64,000 nt of DNA. Origin: Trichobilharzia regenti (Eukaryota; Platyhelminthes; Trematoda; Strigeidida; Schistosomatidae). The translations under genes and the position numbers were made by a program. Below, piece after piece: positions 45,312 through 56,005 of this stretch. Position 1 is the stretch's first letter; every line of letters starts with the position of its first letter. The notes beneath the pieces are model-generated. The model worked only from the letters and a program-made list of their open reading frames with translations, was not told where the DNA came from and did no database searches. The stretch lies in assembly GCA_944472135.2 (NCBI GenBank), contig OX235262.1, forward strand, positions 26,459,362 to 26,523,361, read 5' to 3'.

Positions 45312-46347
45312 AGGTTACTTTGCAATGTCAAATGTTGACTATATATAAGACTGCCATGATAATTTAGTACACTAAGTCCTGCCAACCGACCTTACCTTCA
45401 GTTCATACTACCTACATTGATCCCTAACTATATTGTTCTGCTGAATCTTGCTTCACTATTCACAAAACCTATTCTTTTTATTCTTTAAGGTTCTAACTTC
45501 TTGTAAAGTAATCTGTTCATTAGGACGCATGCATACATACATAATGTTCATAAAGATGTACGCGGAGACCTATTGGAAGCACTCATTAAGAAAGCTAGGG
45601 AGATGGAATATGAGGTACGAACATGTCTGGTACCAAGCAATATATTTGCGGTAGCCATAATAATCATAGTCTCAGAGCTTAACATCAAAAAAGGAGGGAG
45701 GGTGGCGTTAGCTGATCAGTAGATATGGTGGGGGTCACTAAGGTGAATCGCCCCATTCTGCAGGAACAGCAATATGCAAATTAAAGGCTCGAGATATTTC
45801 TGATTTTTATGAGGGCTTAGATCTTTATCTTGAAAAAGATAATAATGAACGCCTAAACAGATCATGCTTCTACCTTTAAATATATACCATTCGCTCAGCC
45901 TATTGTTGAGACGCGACCACGCGGGATGTGCACAGATTTATGGGGCATCTTATAAATTATCTAGCTATCCATTTTCAGATCTTTAAATACCACTTCACAA
46001 TGTCTTATCTCATTCATTTTCCAATAACGTCTTCACTTGATCCTCATTATATTCCATTAAACCTAACATTTTACAGCTCTTTATGACTTATTATATTCCT
46101 ACTCTCTGAAGGGTACGGTTGTACATTAAATGCACAAAAAGGTATAAAACAAAAACAACTGGCACAACTGAGGATAAATGTATTAAAACCAAAAGTGGAC
46201 ATCATGATAGTACGAGATATACGTGTAGCATTATACATTGCAAATGAACGTTGTCAGCCTAGGGAGTTTTCTTTTTTTAATGCATTTATTAATGATACTT
46301 GCACTTACCTATTTCATTACGATTTAATGATTCACCTCAGCACTTTT
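45312..46347 (+). repeat. Repeat R, copy 2 (head part)
   Basis: Nearly identical to 51347-52387; I noted a single difference near 46030 versus 52071. It lacks the last 300 bp of R and switches at about 46348 into CR1 ORF1 sequence. Confidence 0.8.
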
Positions 46348-47256
46348 CCATGTGAATGCAAACGACTTCGTAAAAAGTCTAACCAGGCTAATTGCCCAAT
46401 CATTTTTAAATTCAGTAATTCCCTTGATGCTAGTAAGTTTACTAAATGTCAGGATCACTTAAGACTGAATAGCAGTTATAAGTCTATAACCGTAGCTCAG
46501 GATAAAACACCGTGTCAGCGCAGAATAATGCGTAGTAATAACCTGGTCACCTCCTCTAGCTCTAGCTTTGATTTACCAAATAAGGATCGTGCACAGCAAC
46601 AGACACCTAGTGCTGAAACTAGCATTCAGCAAACTACACAACAACCACACCTGCCAATGGAACTAGGAACTGATTTAGATACCAGTACCCCTGTAAATAA
46701 AGCCTCATCGAAAGATGTTAAAATGACTAGAACTTCTGCAAGTTGTTCTAAGAAATTTCCCCCCAAACGTAGTAACCTCACCACGATGAACAAATTTCGC
46801 AGGGTTGAGACTAATGATGGGGAAGAATACTTTGTATTCAATAAGCCTGCTGAGAGTAAGAATGCCAACAAACCATCACTTGTTACGAAAAACTCCTCTC
46901 GAAACATAAGTACATCTGGAGGTGTTCCGCATGCTCCACCTTATAGAAAGTCAGGCTCCAAGACTCCTAAAGTCTTGCAGCCAAAGCACCTTCCTTCACA
47001 ATTCCCTTTAAGTTATAAAAACAACCCGAAGGTGTATACCGGTATGACGAATAGCAGTTGGATGGGTAGACCTTCTGATGCTATGCCTTTTAACCGCCAA
47101 CCTAGGCCCAACCTGTACTACCCTTATATCCAGGAACACATGGTAAATTTTCCAGGTGTCCTGAATCACTGGTACGACCCATGGCACCTAGGACCACCTC
47201 ATTGCACACCAACTCCGATGTGCAGACACCCAGTCCGACCTCCTTTTCATTCATAA
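46348..47256 (+). pseudogene. CR1-like element ORF1, 5'-truncated and fused to repeat R
   Basis: From 46348 the frame matches the RRM-like and downstream part of ORF1 at 29741: CKRLRKKSNQANCPIIFKFS aligns with the CYRLKK...CCPIRFQF region. A Ser/Thr/Pro-rich tail ends at 47256. The coiled-coil half is missing. The open frame continues upstream into repeat R to a start at 46195, so the first 50 codons are R sequence. ORF2 starts inside this ORF (47181, 76-bp overlap, -1 frame). Confidence 0.7.
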
Positions 47257-50170
47257 ATTCTTGCGGTGCTGACGCACAAATAGATTTAGGTTATGGTGAC
47301 ATTTTAAGCCAGTTTGTAGTATCCCGTGACTTATTCACGATATTGCTAATTAATGCACGCTCCTTAATCAATAAGATATCTGAACTAAGGACATTATTAT
47401 TAGTCGCCAAGCCTACTGTAGCTCTGATTACTGAGTCATGGTGCTCATCCTCAGTACTTGATGTGCATATAGGTATCGATGATTACACTGTACACCGTGC
47501 AAACAGAGATTGCAAGCGTGGTGGAGGATGTCTCATATATATACATAACTCATTTGTAGTCAGTAAAGTGGAAGATGAAACAATGAATAATGTACCTGAC
47601 TCACTCTGGGTTGTCTTACATGGAGATAAGTACAAACTTCTCATAGGCTGTGTTTATCGAGCACCAAGCGCAACAAAAGAAACTGATGCGTTATTAGCTA
47701 AATCGTTTGCACATGCATCCTCGTTTAGTGCTAATTACAAAATAATTGCAGGGGACTTCAATCTTCCAGAAGTTAATTGGCTAACTAGTTCCGGCCCCCA
47801 ACGCTTCGACGAATTACTTGCCACTATAGACTGTTATGGATGGCAACAACACGTCCAGACACCTACTCGTGGGGACAACATTTTGGACCTTGTTTTTTGT
47901 CATGACACAATCCCAGTATCCACTTATGTTGGTAATAGATTTTCCAGTAGTGACCATAGAATGGTACTCTGCTCTCTGCCTTTCTCACCACTAAATACAG
48001 GAAACAAACAAGACTCAGGAAGCACAATATGTCGTAGTTACAAATATACAGACTGGGGATTAGTCCAAGAACTTATTCGACTCTGTCAATGGGATGACTA
48101 TTTTACCACTGACTCCCTGGAGGCCTTAGTAACCCTGTTTTACAGGAATGTTACCCTTTGTCTAGATACAGTTGCCCCAAATAAAATAGTGAAATTAAGT
48201 AGACACCGAACTGAATATATTCCAAGGGCACACCGTAATAAGTTAAGGAAACTGAAGAAACAGTACTATTCCACTAAGGACATATCACTATTGCTCTCAA
48301 TCCACGAGTCTCTTGAATCTATCAAGCGCCTACGTTCTCAAAAGGACCTCGACGAAGAGTTAACGGCACTTGAAAGTACCTCCAAAGTTTATAACTTAAC
48401 GGCACTTCTTAAAAAACGAATGCAGTCAGCGAGGGAAATCCCATACTTACTTCACGACAAAGTAATCTACAATGAACCTGCCACTATCTGTGAACTTTCA
48501 GTGATTGGTTTGCAAACTTTAGTTTAGAAACACATATGCCTGGTGAAACCGCTCCCCTTACTATCTCTTCCCTTGAAAGCATTGTGTTCACTAATCAACT
48601 AATAGTACAAGCAATTAAAAGCCTTAAACCTTCCACTAGTACGGGACCGGATGGCCTCGCTTCGATAATTTTCAAAAACAGTGGGTGTGATATACCCCTG
48701 TTACTTCTTAAATTCTTCTCAATATCTATGGACACTGGCACTTACCCTAGTGAGTGGAAAACTAGCTTCATAATTCCACATTACAAATCTGGTGATAGGG
48801 CAAACGTCCGCAATTACAGACCCATAAATATAACCCCAGTTATCTCACGAATCATGGAGAAAGTTGTAAAGGATCAATTGTCAGACTACCTAATTAGGGA
48901 GGATCTTGTTACAAGGTCTCAACACGGATTTCTCAAAAATAGATCCTGCGTTACTTGCCACTTCGACTTTTTCAACTGCATCACTAGTAATCGCGAAGCA
49001 CGTAAGCTAGTCGTTGTTCTATACTTCGATATATCTAGGGCATTTGACATGGTATCTCACAGTATTCTCTTTGAGAAGCTGTACTCTTGTGGAATTCGCA
49101 ACCCATTACTGAACTGGTTAAAATCATTTCTAAGCAACAGGGTACAAATAACCAAAGTTGGATCTGTATTGTCTCACCCTAGGCAAATCTCAAGTGGGGT
49201 CGTGCAAGGTAGTGTCCTAGGTCCACTTTTATTCACAGTTTACATTAACAGCATTTGCAAGTGCTTCACCTCAGGTAAACCATTCCTATATGCTGACGAC
49301 CTCAAAGTCGTCTACTCCTGCTACACTCATGAATTAAGCGATATGGTAGATAAAATACATCTTGAACTAAGTAGCCTTGCAACGTGGTGTGCTGAATCCT
49401 GCCTAAATTTTAACATTGACAAATGCGGCTGGATTTGTATCGGCAACAGTAAGCTTGATCTAAACCTTGAAATAAATGGGCGAAAACTAGCTAAGCTCAA
49501 TTCAGTCGTAGATCTCGGTATTAGATACTCTAGTAACCTAACGTTCGCTGAACAGACTGATTATGCCAGACGTAAAACGCGTAGGCTGATAGGATGCATA
49601 ACACGCAATTTCTTTTGTTGTGAAACTAGGGTTTTATTATACAAAGTATGTGTCCGACCTATCTTAGAATACTGCCCGTTTATTCTTAGCGGACTAAGAC
49701 AAAATGACAAGCTTAAATTAGAGGGAGTGCAACGGCAGTTTACCTCAAGAACTCTTGGTTTAGAAAGTAGTCTGGAATACCATGAGAGATGCGTAAGACT
49801 AAGATTAGAACCCCTCTGGAAAAGACGCCTTAAGCTAAACCTAATCTTTTACTATAAGCTAACTAATCTTCTCTTGCATTCCTCCGAGCCATTAACTAAA
49901 CCTACCGCTGTCGTCAGTTACAATCTTAGAAATCATCACAACCTAGCTGCTATAGAGCACTGTCAGACTTACGTGCGGTACAACTTCTTCTTAAATAAGT
50001 TTTCAGTCATTTGGAATAGACTACCAGCTAATGTGCGCGATGCAAACACACTTCCAGTGTTCATCTCCTCAGTCACCAGACTGCTCAAAGATGACAATGC
50101 ACTTATACGTCTAACTCTTACACCCTCTTTTTCACCCTACATAGATATTTTAAGTTGTTTAAACGTGTAG
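47181..50170 (+). pseudogene. CR1-like element ORF2 with a single frameshift
   Basis: ORF2 starts at ATG 47181 and reads 448 codons to 48527; the continuing frame is 48536-50170. One missing base at the TTT of 48496-48498 explains the break: with one more T, the frame reads through as the expected ICELF continuation. Endonuclease: LLINARSLINKI near 47343, ITESWC near 47430, AGDFNLPEVNW near 47752, LDLVFCHD near 47887 and SSDHR near 47950. RT: GPDGLASII near 48645, YRPINITP near 48818, QHGFLKNRSC, YFDISRAFD near 49023, GVVQGSVLGPLLF near 49198 and catalytic YADD near 49291. Otherwise intact, so the lesion is recent. Confidence 0.88.
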
Positions 50171-51095
50171 TTACAGCAAACTACAATTATAAATTTTAAT
50201 ATTATTGGAACTAGATGATTAACATTTCTACACAGGACAGTAATATTAGTTCACACATAATATAAAAGTTAGCATAACGGGACTAGTTAGTTTGTGTACC
50301 AAAATAACCACAGTTACTAAAGAGAATATATATGTGTATATTTATTAATCACTCCTTAAGGACTCCCGTTGCTTTCTTTTGCGTTGCTGTTGTTTGTCTT
50401 CTTTTTTCTCTCACCATTTCAGCTTCCATTTGACTTTTTGAATGAGAATGAATAATGTGGATATTTGACCATTTACAATGACAAATGATCTGCAAACATT
50501 ATTGGTCCCGTATCTTTCAGTTGCCTGGTTAATAACGAATTAACTTTCTCCACGACGCAACCTGGATTACATTTGTGGAATATACTCTTATACCAATGGA
50601 AAAGTATCAATTTGTAATACAACTTCACGATTGTAGCTTATAACATAACTGATCGTATCTGTAAAAATAGCTTCCTTATTACCCAATTTGGATATAAATC
50701 AAATCAAAAATGAGATTCGGATTTGTACACACCCAGGTTATATTGAGGAATTACTTCAAGCTTTATTTTTTCCCAAGTATTTTTAATCCATCCAAAACTT
50801 ACTTGGGTTTTTTTGTTAATGCGAAGACAACATTCCTATATTTCATGATGTGCTCCATTGAATGACTTGTTATATTGTGGAATAACTTCAAGCTTTATTT
50901 TTTCCCAAGTATTTTTAATCCATCCGAAACTTACTTGGGTTTTTTTGTTAATGCGAAGTCAATATTCCTATATTTCATGATGTGCTCCATTGAATGACTG
51001 GTTATCATATTGTTCCCACAGACCTAAAAAAATGGCATGCATTTTCATGTAAATTTATATGTTTATATGAGAATATACATTATTATAATTATTAT
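50171..51095 (+). other. 3' UTR and tail of the CR1-like element
   Basis: The UTR has a duplicated block of about 128 bp (about 50742-50877 and 50878-51005). Each copy contains the hairpin described separately. The end has gcatgcattttcatgtaaat and a gagaatatacattatta tail shared with repeat R, finishing near 51095. Confidence 0.65.
50772..50939 (+). promoter_or_regulatory. Two 3'-UTR hairpins in tandem
   Basis: CCCAAGTA/TACTTGGG stems at 50772-50779/50800-50807 and 50904-50911/50932-50939, each with a 20-nt loop and followed by a T run. They correspond to the hairpin at 35437-35472 with two compensated base-pair changes. Such UTR structures could be recognised by the element's own RT. Confidence 0.6.
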
Positions 51096-51346
51096 TAAAA
51101 CAAAAACGCCAGCAACCATGTAACTTAACCATAAACCGAATTTATGAAATTTAATTTATGCTTATCCATGCCTGTATATTTGGTGTGTCCTACACAAGTA
51201 GGAAAAAATGTGTACTTTATTAAAACATTATTATTAATTATGATTGCTAATCGTATATGTAATTTATCATATTGATGATGCCTGTAAACTGGCGTCTCTC
51301 ATGTACAAAATGAGAATATACTATTATTATTATTATTATTATATAT
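51096..51346 (+). repeat. CR1-like 3' end fragment
   Basis: A short noncoding piece ending in gcctgtaaactggcg, catgtacaaaatgagaata and an ATT repeat. The tail has the same design as the end of repeat R (cctgtaaaaatggcatgc, then gagaatatacatt). Confidence 0.5.
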
Positions 51347-52735
51347 GTAGACAGGTTACTTTGCAATGTCAAATGTTGACTATATATAAGACTGCCATGA
51401 TAATTTAGTACACTAAGTCCTGCCAACCGACCTTACCTTCAGTTCATACTACCTACATTGATCCCTAACTATATTGTTCTGCTGAATCTTGCTTCACTAT
51501 TCACAAAACCTATTCTTTTTATTCTTTAAGGTTCTAACTTCTTGTAAAGTAATCTGTTCATTAGGACGCATGCATACATACATAATGTTCATAAAGATGT
51601 ACGCGGAGACCTATTGGAAGCACTCATTAAGAAAGCTAGGGAGATGGAATATGAGGTACGAACATGTCTGGTACCAAGCAATATATTTGCGGTAGCCATA
51701 ATAATCATAGTCTCAGAGCTTAACATCAAAAAAGGAGGGAGGGTGGCGTTAGCTGATCAGTAGATATGGTGGGGGTCACTAAGGTGAATCGCCCCATTCT
51801 GCAGGAACAGCAATATGCAAATTAAAGGCTCGAGATATTTCTGATTTTTATGAGGGCTTAGATCTTTATCTTGAAAAAGATAATAATGAACGCCTAAACA
51901 GATCATGCTTCTACCTTTAAATATATACCATTCGCTCAGCCTATTGTTGAGACGCGACCACGCGGGATGTGCACAGATTTATGGGGCATCTTATAAATTA
52001 TCTAGCTATCCATTTTCAGATCTTTAAATACCACTTCACAATGTCTTATCTCATTCATTTTCCAATAACGTCTTTACTTGATCCTCATTATATTCCATTA
52101 AACCTAACATTTTACAGCTCTTTATGACTTATTATATTCCTACTCTCTGAAGGGTACGGTTGTACATTAAATGCACAAAAAGGTATAAAACAAAAACAAC
52201 TGGCACAACTGAGGATAAATGTATTAAAACCAAAAGTGGACATCATGATAGTACGAGATATACGTGTAGCATTATACATTGCAAATGAACGTTGTCAGCC
52301 TAGGGAGTTTTCTTTTTTTAATGCATTTATTAATGATACTTGCACTTACCTATTTCATTACGATTTAATGATTCACCTCAGCACTTTTACTTTTCTAAAA
52401 CAGCTTTCAATCCCTTGTAAACGTTGTACTTACCTCAATATTGGTTGGTTATCGTATGCCGACAACCACGGGATAAAAACGAAACGAAGTCGATTTTCCC
52501 GCTCAACCTGGAGGACAATTGTACAATTCAATAACTATACAGCCTAGTTCAGACAATGAGTGTATTTATATATATATATATATCAAATATTTAACTGTTG
52601 AGACATTATTAACTTGTAGACAATCTACGATTTGATATTATATCATACTTGATCGTGCCTGTAAAAATGGCATGCATTTTCATGTAAATTTATATGTTGA
52701 TATGAGAATATACATTATTATTATTATTATAGTCT
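51347..52735 (+). repeat. Repeat R, copy 3 (complete)
   Basis: The reference copy of a 1.39-kb unit. It starts gtagacaggttactttgcaa, contains the recurring 68- and 103-codon frames, a TATATA run near 52570 and a CR1-like end with an ATT microsatellite. No domain was recognised. The retroposon-style tail suggests a non-autonomous element using a CR1-like 3' end. Confidence 0.8.
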
Positions 52736-53058
52736 ACATTTGACATTGCAAAGTAACCTGTCTACATATTTTATAAAACGATATTAACAGAACCAACAAA
52801 ATTTCAGCATTTGGTTAACAATACCACAGAAGTGTAGATAGTACTACAGGTAGTCGTAAAGTAAATCAATCTATGTATAATAAGAGCATAGTCAGTGTCA
52901 TAATTCGTATTATCAAAGAATACATTAGGCTCAATAACTGAGTGTTATAAGGGAAATAAGAGCGGTAAACCAAGAGAACATTTGCCGCATAAGTATTTTA
53001 ATCATTTTAGGTATTTTAATGACAATCTAATTTCAAGTATTGAACCTTAGTATTGAAC
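52736..53058 (-). repeat. CR1-like 3' UTR fragment, inverted
   Basis: Reverse complement of 45020-45335 with a few differences. It forms the right border of the 9.6-kb insertion in Gypsy pol, which resumes at about 53059. Confidence 0.75.
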
Positions 53059-54790
53059 CTGTGAGACGTAATCCAGTTGTCGTGATTCCCTGGGTGAATA
53101 CTTATCTGAAGGTGAGTTCAGAGAGTACGTCAGAGGTTTGTGATCCGTAAAAATTATGAATTCACGACCCTCTATTGAATGTCTAAAATGTCGTATAGCA
53201 TGGTACATAGCCAGAAGTTCTCTGCCGAATGTGCTGTATTTGGTTTCAGCTAATTGAAGCCGCCTGGAGAAAAAGGCGAGTGGTTGCCACTCATTGTCAA
53301 CTAGCTGTTGTAGAACTGCGCCGATTGCAGTGTTTGATGCATCAACCGAGATACTTAACGGTGCCGTCGGATTCTGATACATCAGAAGTGTGGCATTTGC
53401 AATAGCTTTTTTAATCTGGGTAAAAGCATTTCGAGCAGACACGTCAAGTTCTATGGACTTGTTATTCCCTCGAAGGAGGTCTGTTAATGGCTGAATCAAA
53501 GAGGCACAGTTGGGAATAAACCGTCGATAATAACTTACTAAGCCGTTAAAAGTGCGGAGACTTTTCACCGTCGGTGGCTCTGGAAAGTTCAGTATAGCTT
53601 CGACCTAAGTAGCCAGTGGGCGAATGCCCTTGTAGTCAATAGTGTGACCCAGAAAGTCGAGTGAGTCAACACCGATTTGACACTTTTGAATATTAATGGT
53701 AACACCATGTTGGCGTAACCTGTCAAATGCCAAGTCCAAGTGCCTGAGGTGAGTTTCCTTGTCTGGACTGGCAATGAGACAGTCGTCTAAGTATGCGTAT
53801 ACAAAGTCGAGACCGCGAAATACTTTGTCAATGAAGCGTTGGAATGTTTGGGCTGCATTCCGGAGACCAAAGGGAATACGTAGAAATTCAAAAAGTCCGA
53901 AAGGCGTAATGATAGCCTTTTTCGGAATATCTTCTGTTGCCATGGGGATTTGGTTATACGCTTTAACCAAGTCGATTTTGGAGAATATAGTCGCGCCAGA
54001 TAAGGTTGCCGTCAAGTCGTGTATATGAGGCAACGGGTAGCAATCAGGGGTTGTTTTGGCATTCACTCGCCGGTAATCACCGGTGGGTCGCCAATCATTG
54101 CTATCCATTTTCGGAACGATATGAAGTGGGGATGCCCATGGGCTATTCGAAGGTCGAATGATGCCAAGGGTAAGCATATGGTCAAATTCATTCCTGGCGA
54201 TTCTCAGTTTGTCAGGAGCTAATCGTCGTGCTTTAGATGTCACAGGTTGTCCTGTGGTAATGATGTGGTGCATAACATTGCTGGTTATGCACGGTAGGTC
54301 GTTCGACGGGCAATTAAGTTCCGGATACTTGTCAACAATAGGTTGAAAAGTTGGATCAAGGATTGCCTTTATCTTAACGGGTGACAAACTAGGGCCTATG
54401 TAGCTGATGCCTTTAATAGACAGGCTAGTAGTATTGTCAATCAGTCGTTTTCGTCGGACGTCTACGAGTAAATCATGATGATTAAGTAGGTCCGTGCCAA
54501 TGATGGGCATTGTAACTTCAGCGAGAAGGAAAATCCACCGAATAGGTTTGCGTAAACCTACGTTCAGATAGACGTATTTTCTACCAAAGGTTGCGATTGG
54601 TTTTCCATTTGCAGCCTGTAAGTTGAAGGTAGGTTCCTTCTGTCGATCTGCTGCTGTAGCAGGAAGGACGCTGACTTCGGCGCCTGTGTCGACTAAATAT
54701 CAAGTCTGGCTAATCAAATCATGGATGTAAAGAAGGCGGCTAGTGCCACCGGCGACGGTTGCCGCTAACGCGTGCCGGCGGGATAGTTTC
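53059..54790 (-). pseudogene. Ty3/Gypsy pol: protease, reverse transcriptase, RNase H
   Basis: Minus strand. The protease shows LVDTGAEVSVLP near 54690 and IIGTDLL near 54500, with an in-frame TGA just before the DTG motif. RT: TGDYRRVNAKT near 54080, KIDLVKAYNQIPM near 53980, FGLRNAAQTFQ near 53870 and catalytic YLDD near 53790. A TAG lies at 53605. RNase H follows in the same frame: SVDASNTAIGAVLQQ near 53350, FGRELLAM and FTDHKPLTYS near 53150. The sequence breaks at 53059 and resumes at 43459. Pol is in the -1 frame relative to gag. Domain order PR-RT-RH-IN is that of Ty3/Gypsy. Confidence 0.88.
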
Positions 54791-55592
54791 CCACAGACTT
54801 TGAGACATTTCCGAAGTTACAAGGCTTACGGCAACACTTCGCTTCTTGGCCATAGGTGTTGTGGTACCAGCACCAGTAGGGGTTTTTCAGTGAACGTGGT
54901 TTGGACTTAGATCGACCACGTGAGTTCCTGCGTTGAGGAGATTTAGGACGACGGTCGGAGGATTTAGAAGGCATGTTTGACCTAAACATCCTTTGGATGG
55001 AGTTGCATAACTCTATCATTGCAGGATCCTTACTCGAAGTCTGCTTAGTCATCGAGCATATTTCGGGAACTGACCGTTTAGTTATTTCTAGAATCCTATC
55101 TGCAGTAATAGCTAAGTCCTCTATTACAGTACCCTGAAGTGTCACAAGTACGGTCTGTACAGACTGTGGCAGCTTGGATAAGAAGAGTTCTCTAAACAGT
55201 CCTTCGTCGAACTGACTTTGGCCGACGACTTCCTTCATTCTTGTCAGCATGGTCACGGCTGACTGATCTCCTAACTCGATGTTACGAAATAATTCATCTA
55301 GACGTTGTCGGTCCGTGAGAACGTTTCTCCTGAGGAGGGATGCTTTCAGCAACTCGTACGAGTTACTTACCTCGGGACAGAACATCTGTGATGTTACGTA
55401 CTTGCTGGATTCCCGCGGTAGGGCGTGAATAACTGCAAGTAACTGTGAACGTTGATCGGTTATCCCATGCTCACAAAAATCTGCTTCAGCTAGCAGAAAC
55501 CACGTTTCAGCATTATCTGGCCAGTATGGTACGAGCTGAATGGTTTTAGGAGTTGAGCGGATACGAATGACCTTGGGACTAAGATCACTCAT
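54765..55592 (-). CDS. Ty3/Gypsy gag
   Basis: The ATG at 55590-55592 opens a 275-aa gag (MSDLSPKVIRIRSTPK). The capsid-like part includes AETWFLLAEADF near residue 30. Near the C-terminus a zinc-knuckle-like motif CWYHNTYGQEAKCCRKPC (about 54880-54830) has the C-x2-H...C-x3-C spacing typical of CsRn1/Boudicca/Kabuki-clade elements rather than CCHC. The frame is undamaged. The stop overlaps the beginning of pol in the -1 frame, which suggests ribosomal frameshifting. Confidence 0.85.
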   Translation of the reverse strand: MSDLSPKVIRIRSTPKTIQLVPYWPDNAETWFLLAEADFCEHGITDQRSQLLAVIHALPRESSKYVTSQMFCPEVSNSYELLKASLLRRNVLTDRQRLDELFRNIELGDQSAVTMLTRMKEVVGQSQFDEGLFRELFLSKLPQSVQTVLVTLQGTVIEDLAITADRILEITKRSVPEICSMTKQTSSKDPAMIELCNSIQRMFRSNMPSKSSDRRPKSPQRRNSRGRSKSKPRSLKNPYWCWYHNTYGQEAKCCRKPCNFGNVSKSVGNYPAGTR

Positions 55593-55683
55593 GACTAAAA
55601 TTAAGTCGAATAATATATGGTACAAGAACAAATACAAAATGGAACGAACTCACCGGGGTTATCTGCGGATTTATCGTAGATGA

Positions 55684-55704
55684 AGTTCGCGGTTGGGCTC
55701 ACCA
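55684..55704 (-). other. Primer-binding site of the Gypsy element
   Basis: On the minus strand TGGTGAGCCCAACCGCG lies one base downstream of the LTR end. It resembles the TGGTGACCCCGACGTG-type site for tRNA-Trp used by CsRn1-clade elements, with a few differences. Confidence 0.6.
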
Positions 55705-55705
55705 G

Positions 55706-56005
55706 TTTAGAGGTTGACGGATATCTCGTTCAGCAACTTCTAATTAATTTATTCTCGCGTACCAAAGACAAAGCAAAAGCCAATAATTGATCGTCCAAAC
55801 TTCGTAATATATTTCGGAACCAAAACAAGCCGTTAGACGAACGCTTAGCTAGCTAGTGATCGTGCAAGTGACACAACGGGGTATCAAATGGCGGGGATGC
55901 TTGACCGGAAGCCTTCAGCTAAACAAGTCGACGTAAACAGTGGTGGTCAGCATCCAATGAGTGATTGCTGTGGTCAATAATTTTTGGGAATTATTTACCG
56001 CTACA
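55706..56005 (-). repeat. 5' LTR of the Gypsy element
   Basis: Read on minus, the LTR begins TGTAGCGGTAAATAATTCCC at 56005 and ends at 55706 next to the primer site. An AATAAA lies about 45 nt before its end. The left flank GGCC (56006-56009) is repeated at 41580-41583, giving a 4-bp target duplication. The matching 3' LTR keeps only its last 20-21 bp (41584-41604). Confidence 0.7.

Noticed and set aside
45448..45654. 68-codon ORF found identically three times (44493-44699, 45448-45654, 51489-51695)
   Set aside because: The whole 1-kb repeat R is nearly identical between copies, so protein identity is no evidence of coding selection.
52236..52547. 103-codon ORF in repeat R (also 43641-43952)
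   Set aside because: Same reason; in copy 2 the frame happens to fuse to CR1 ORF1.
53759..54346. Plus-strand ORFs of 62-89 codons
   Set aside because: Antisense to the Gypsy RT region.
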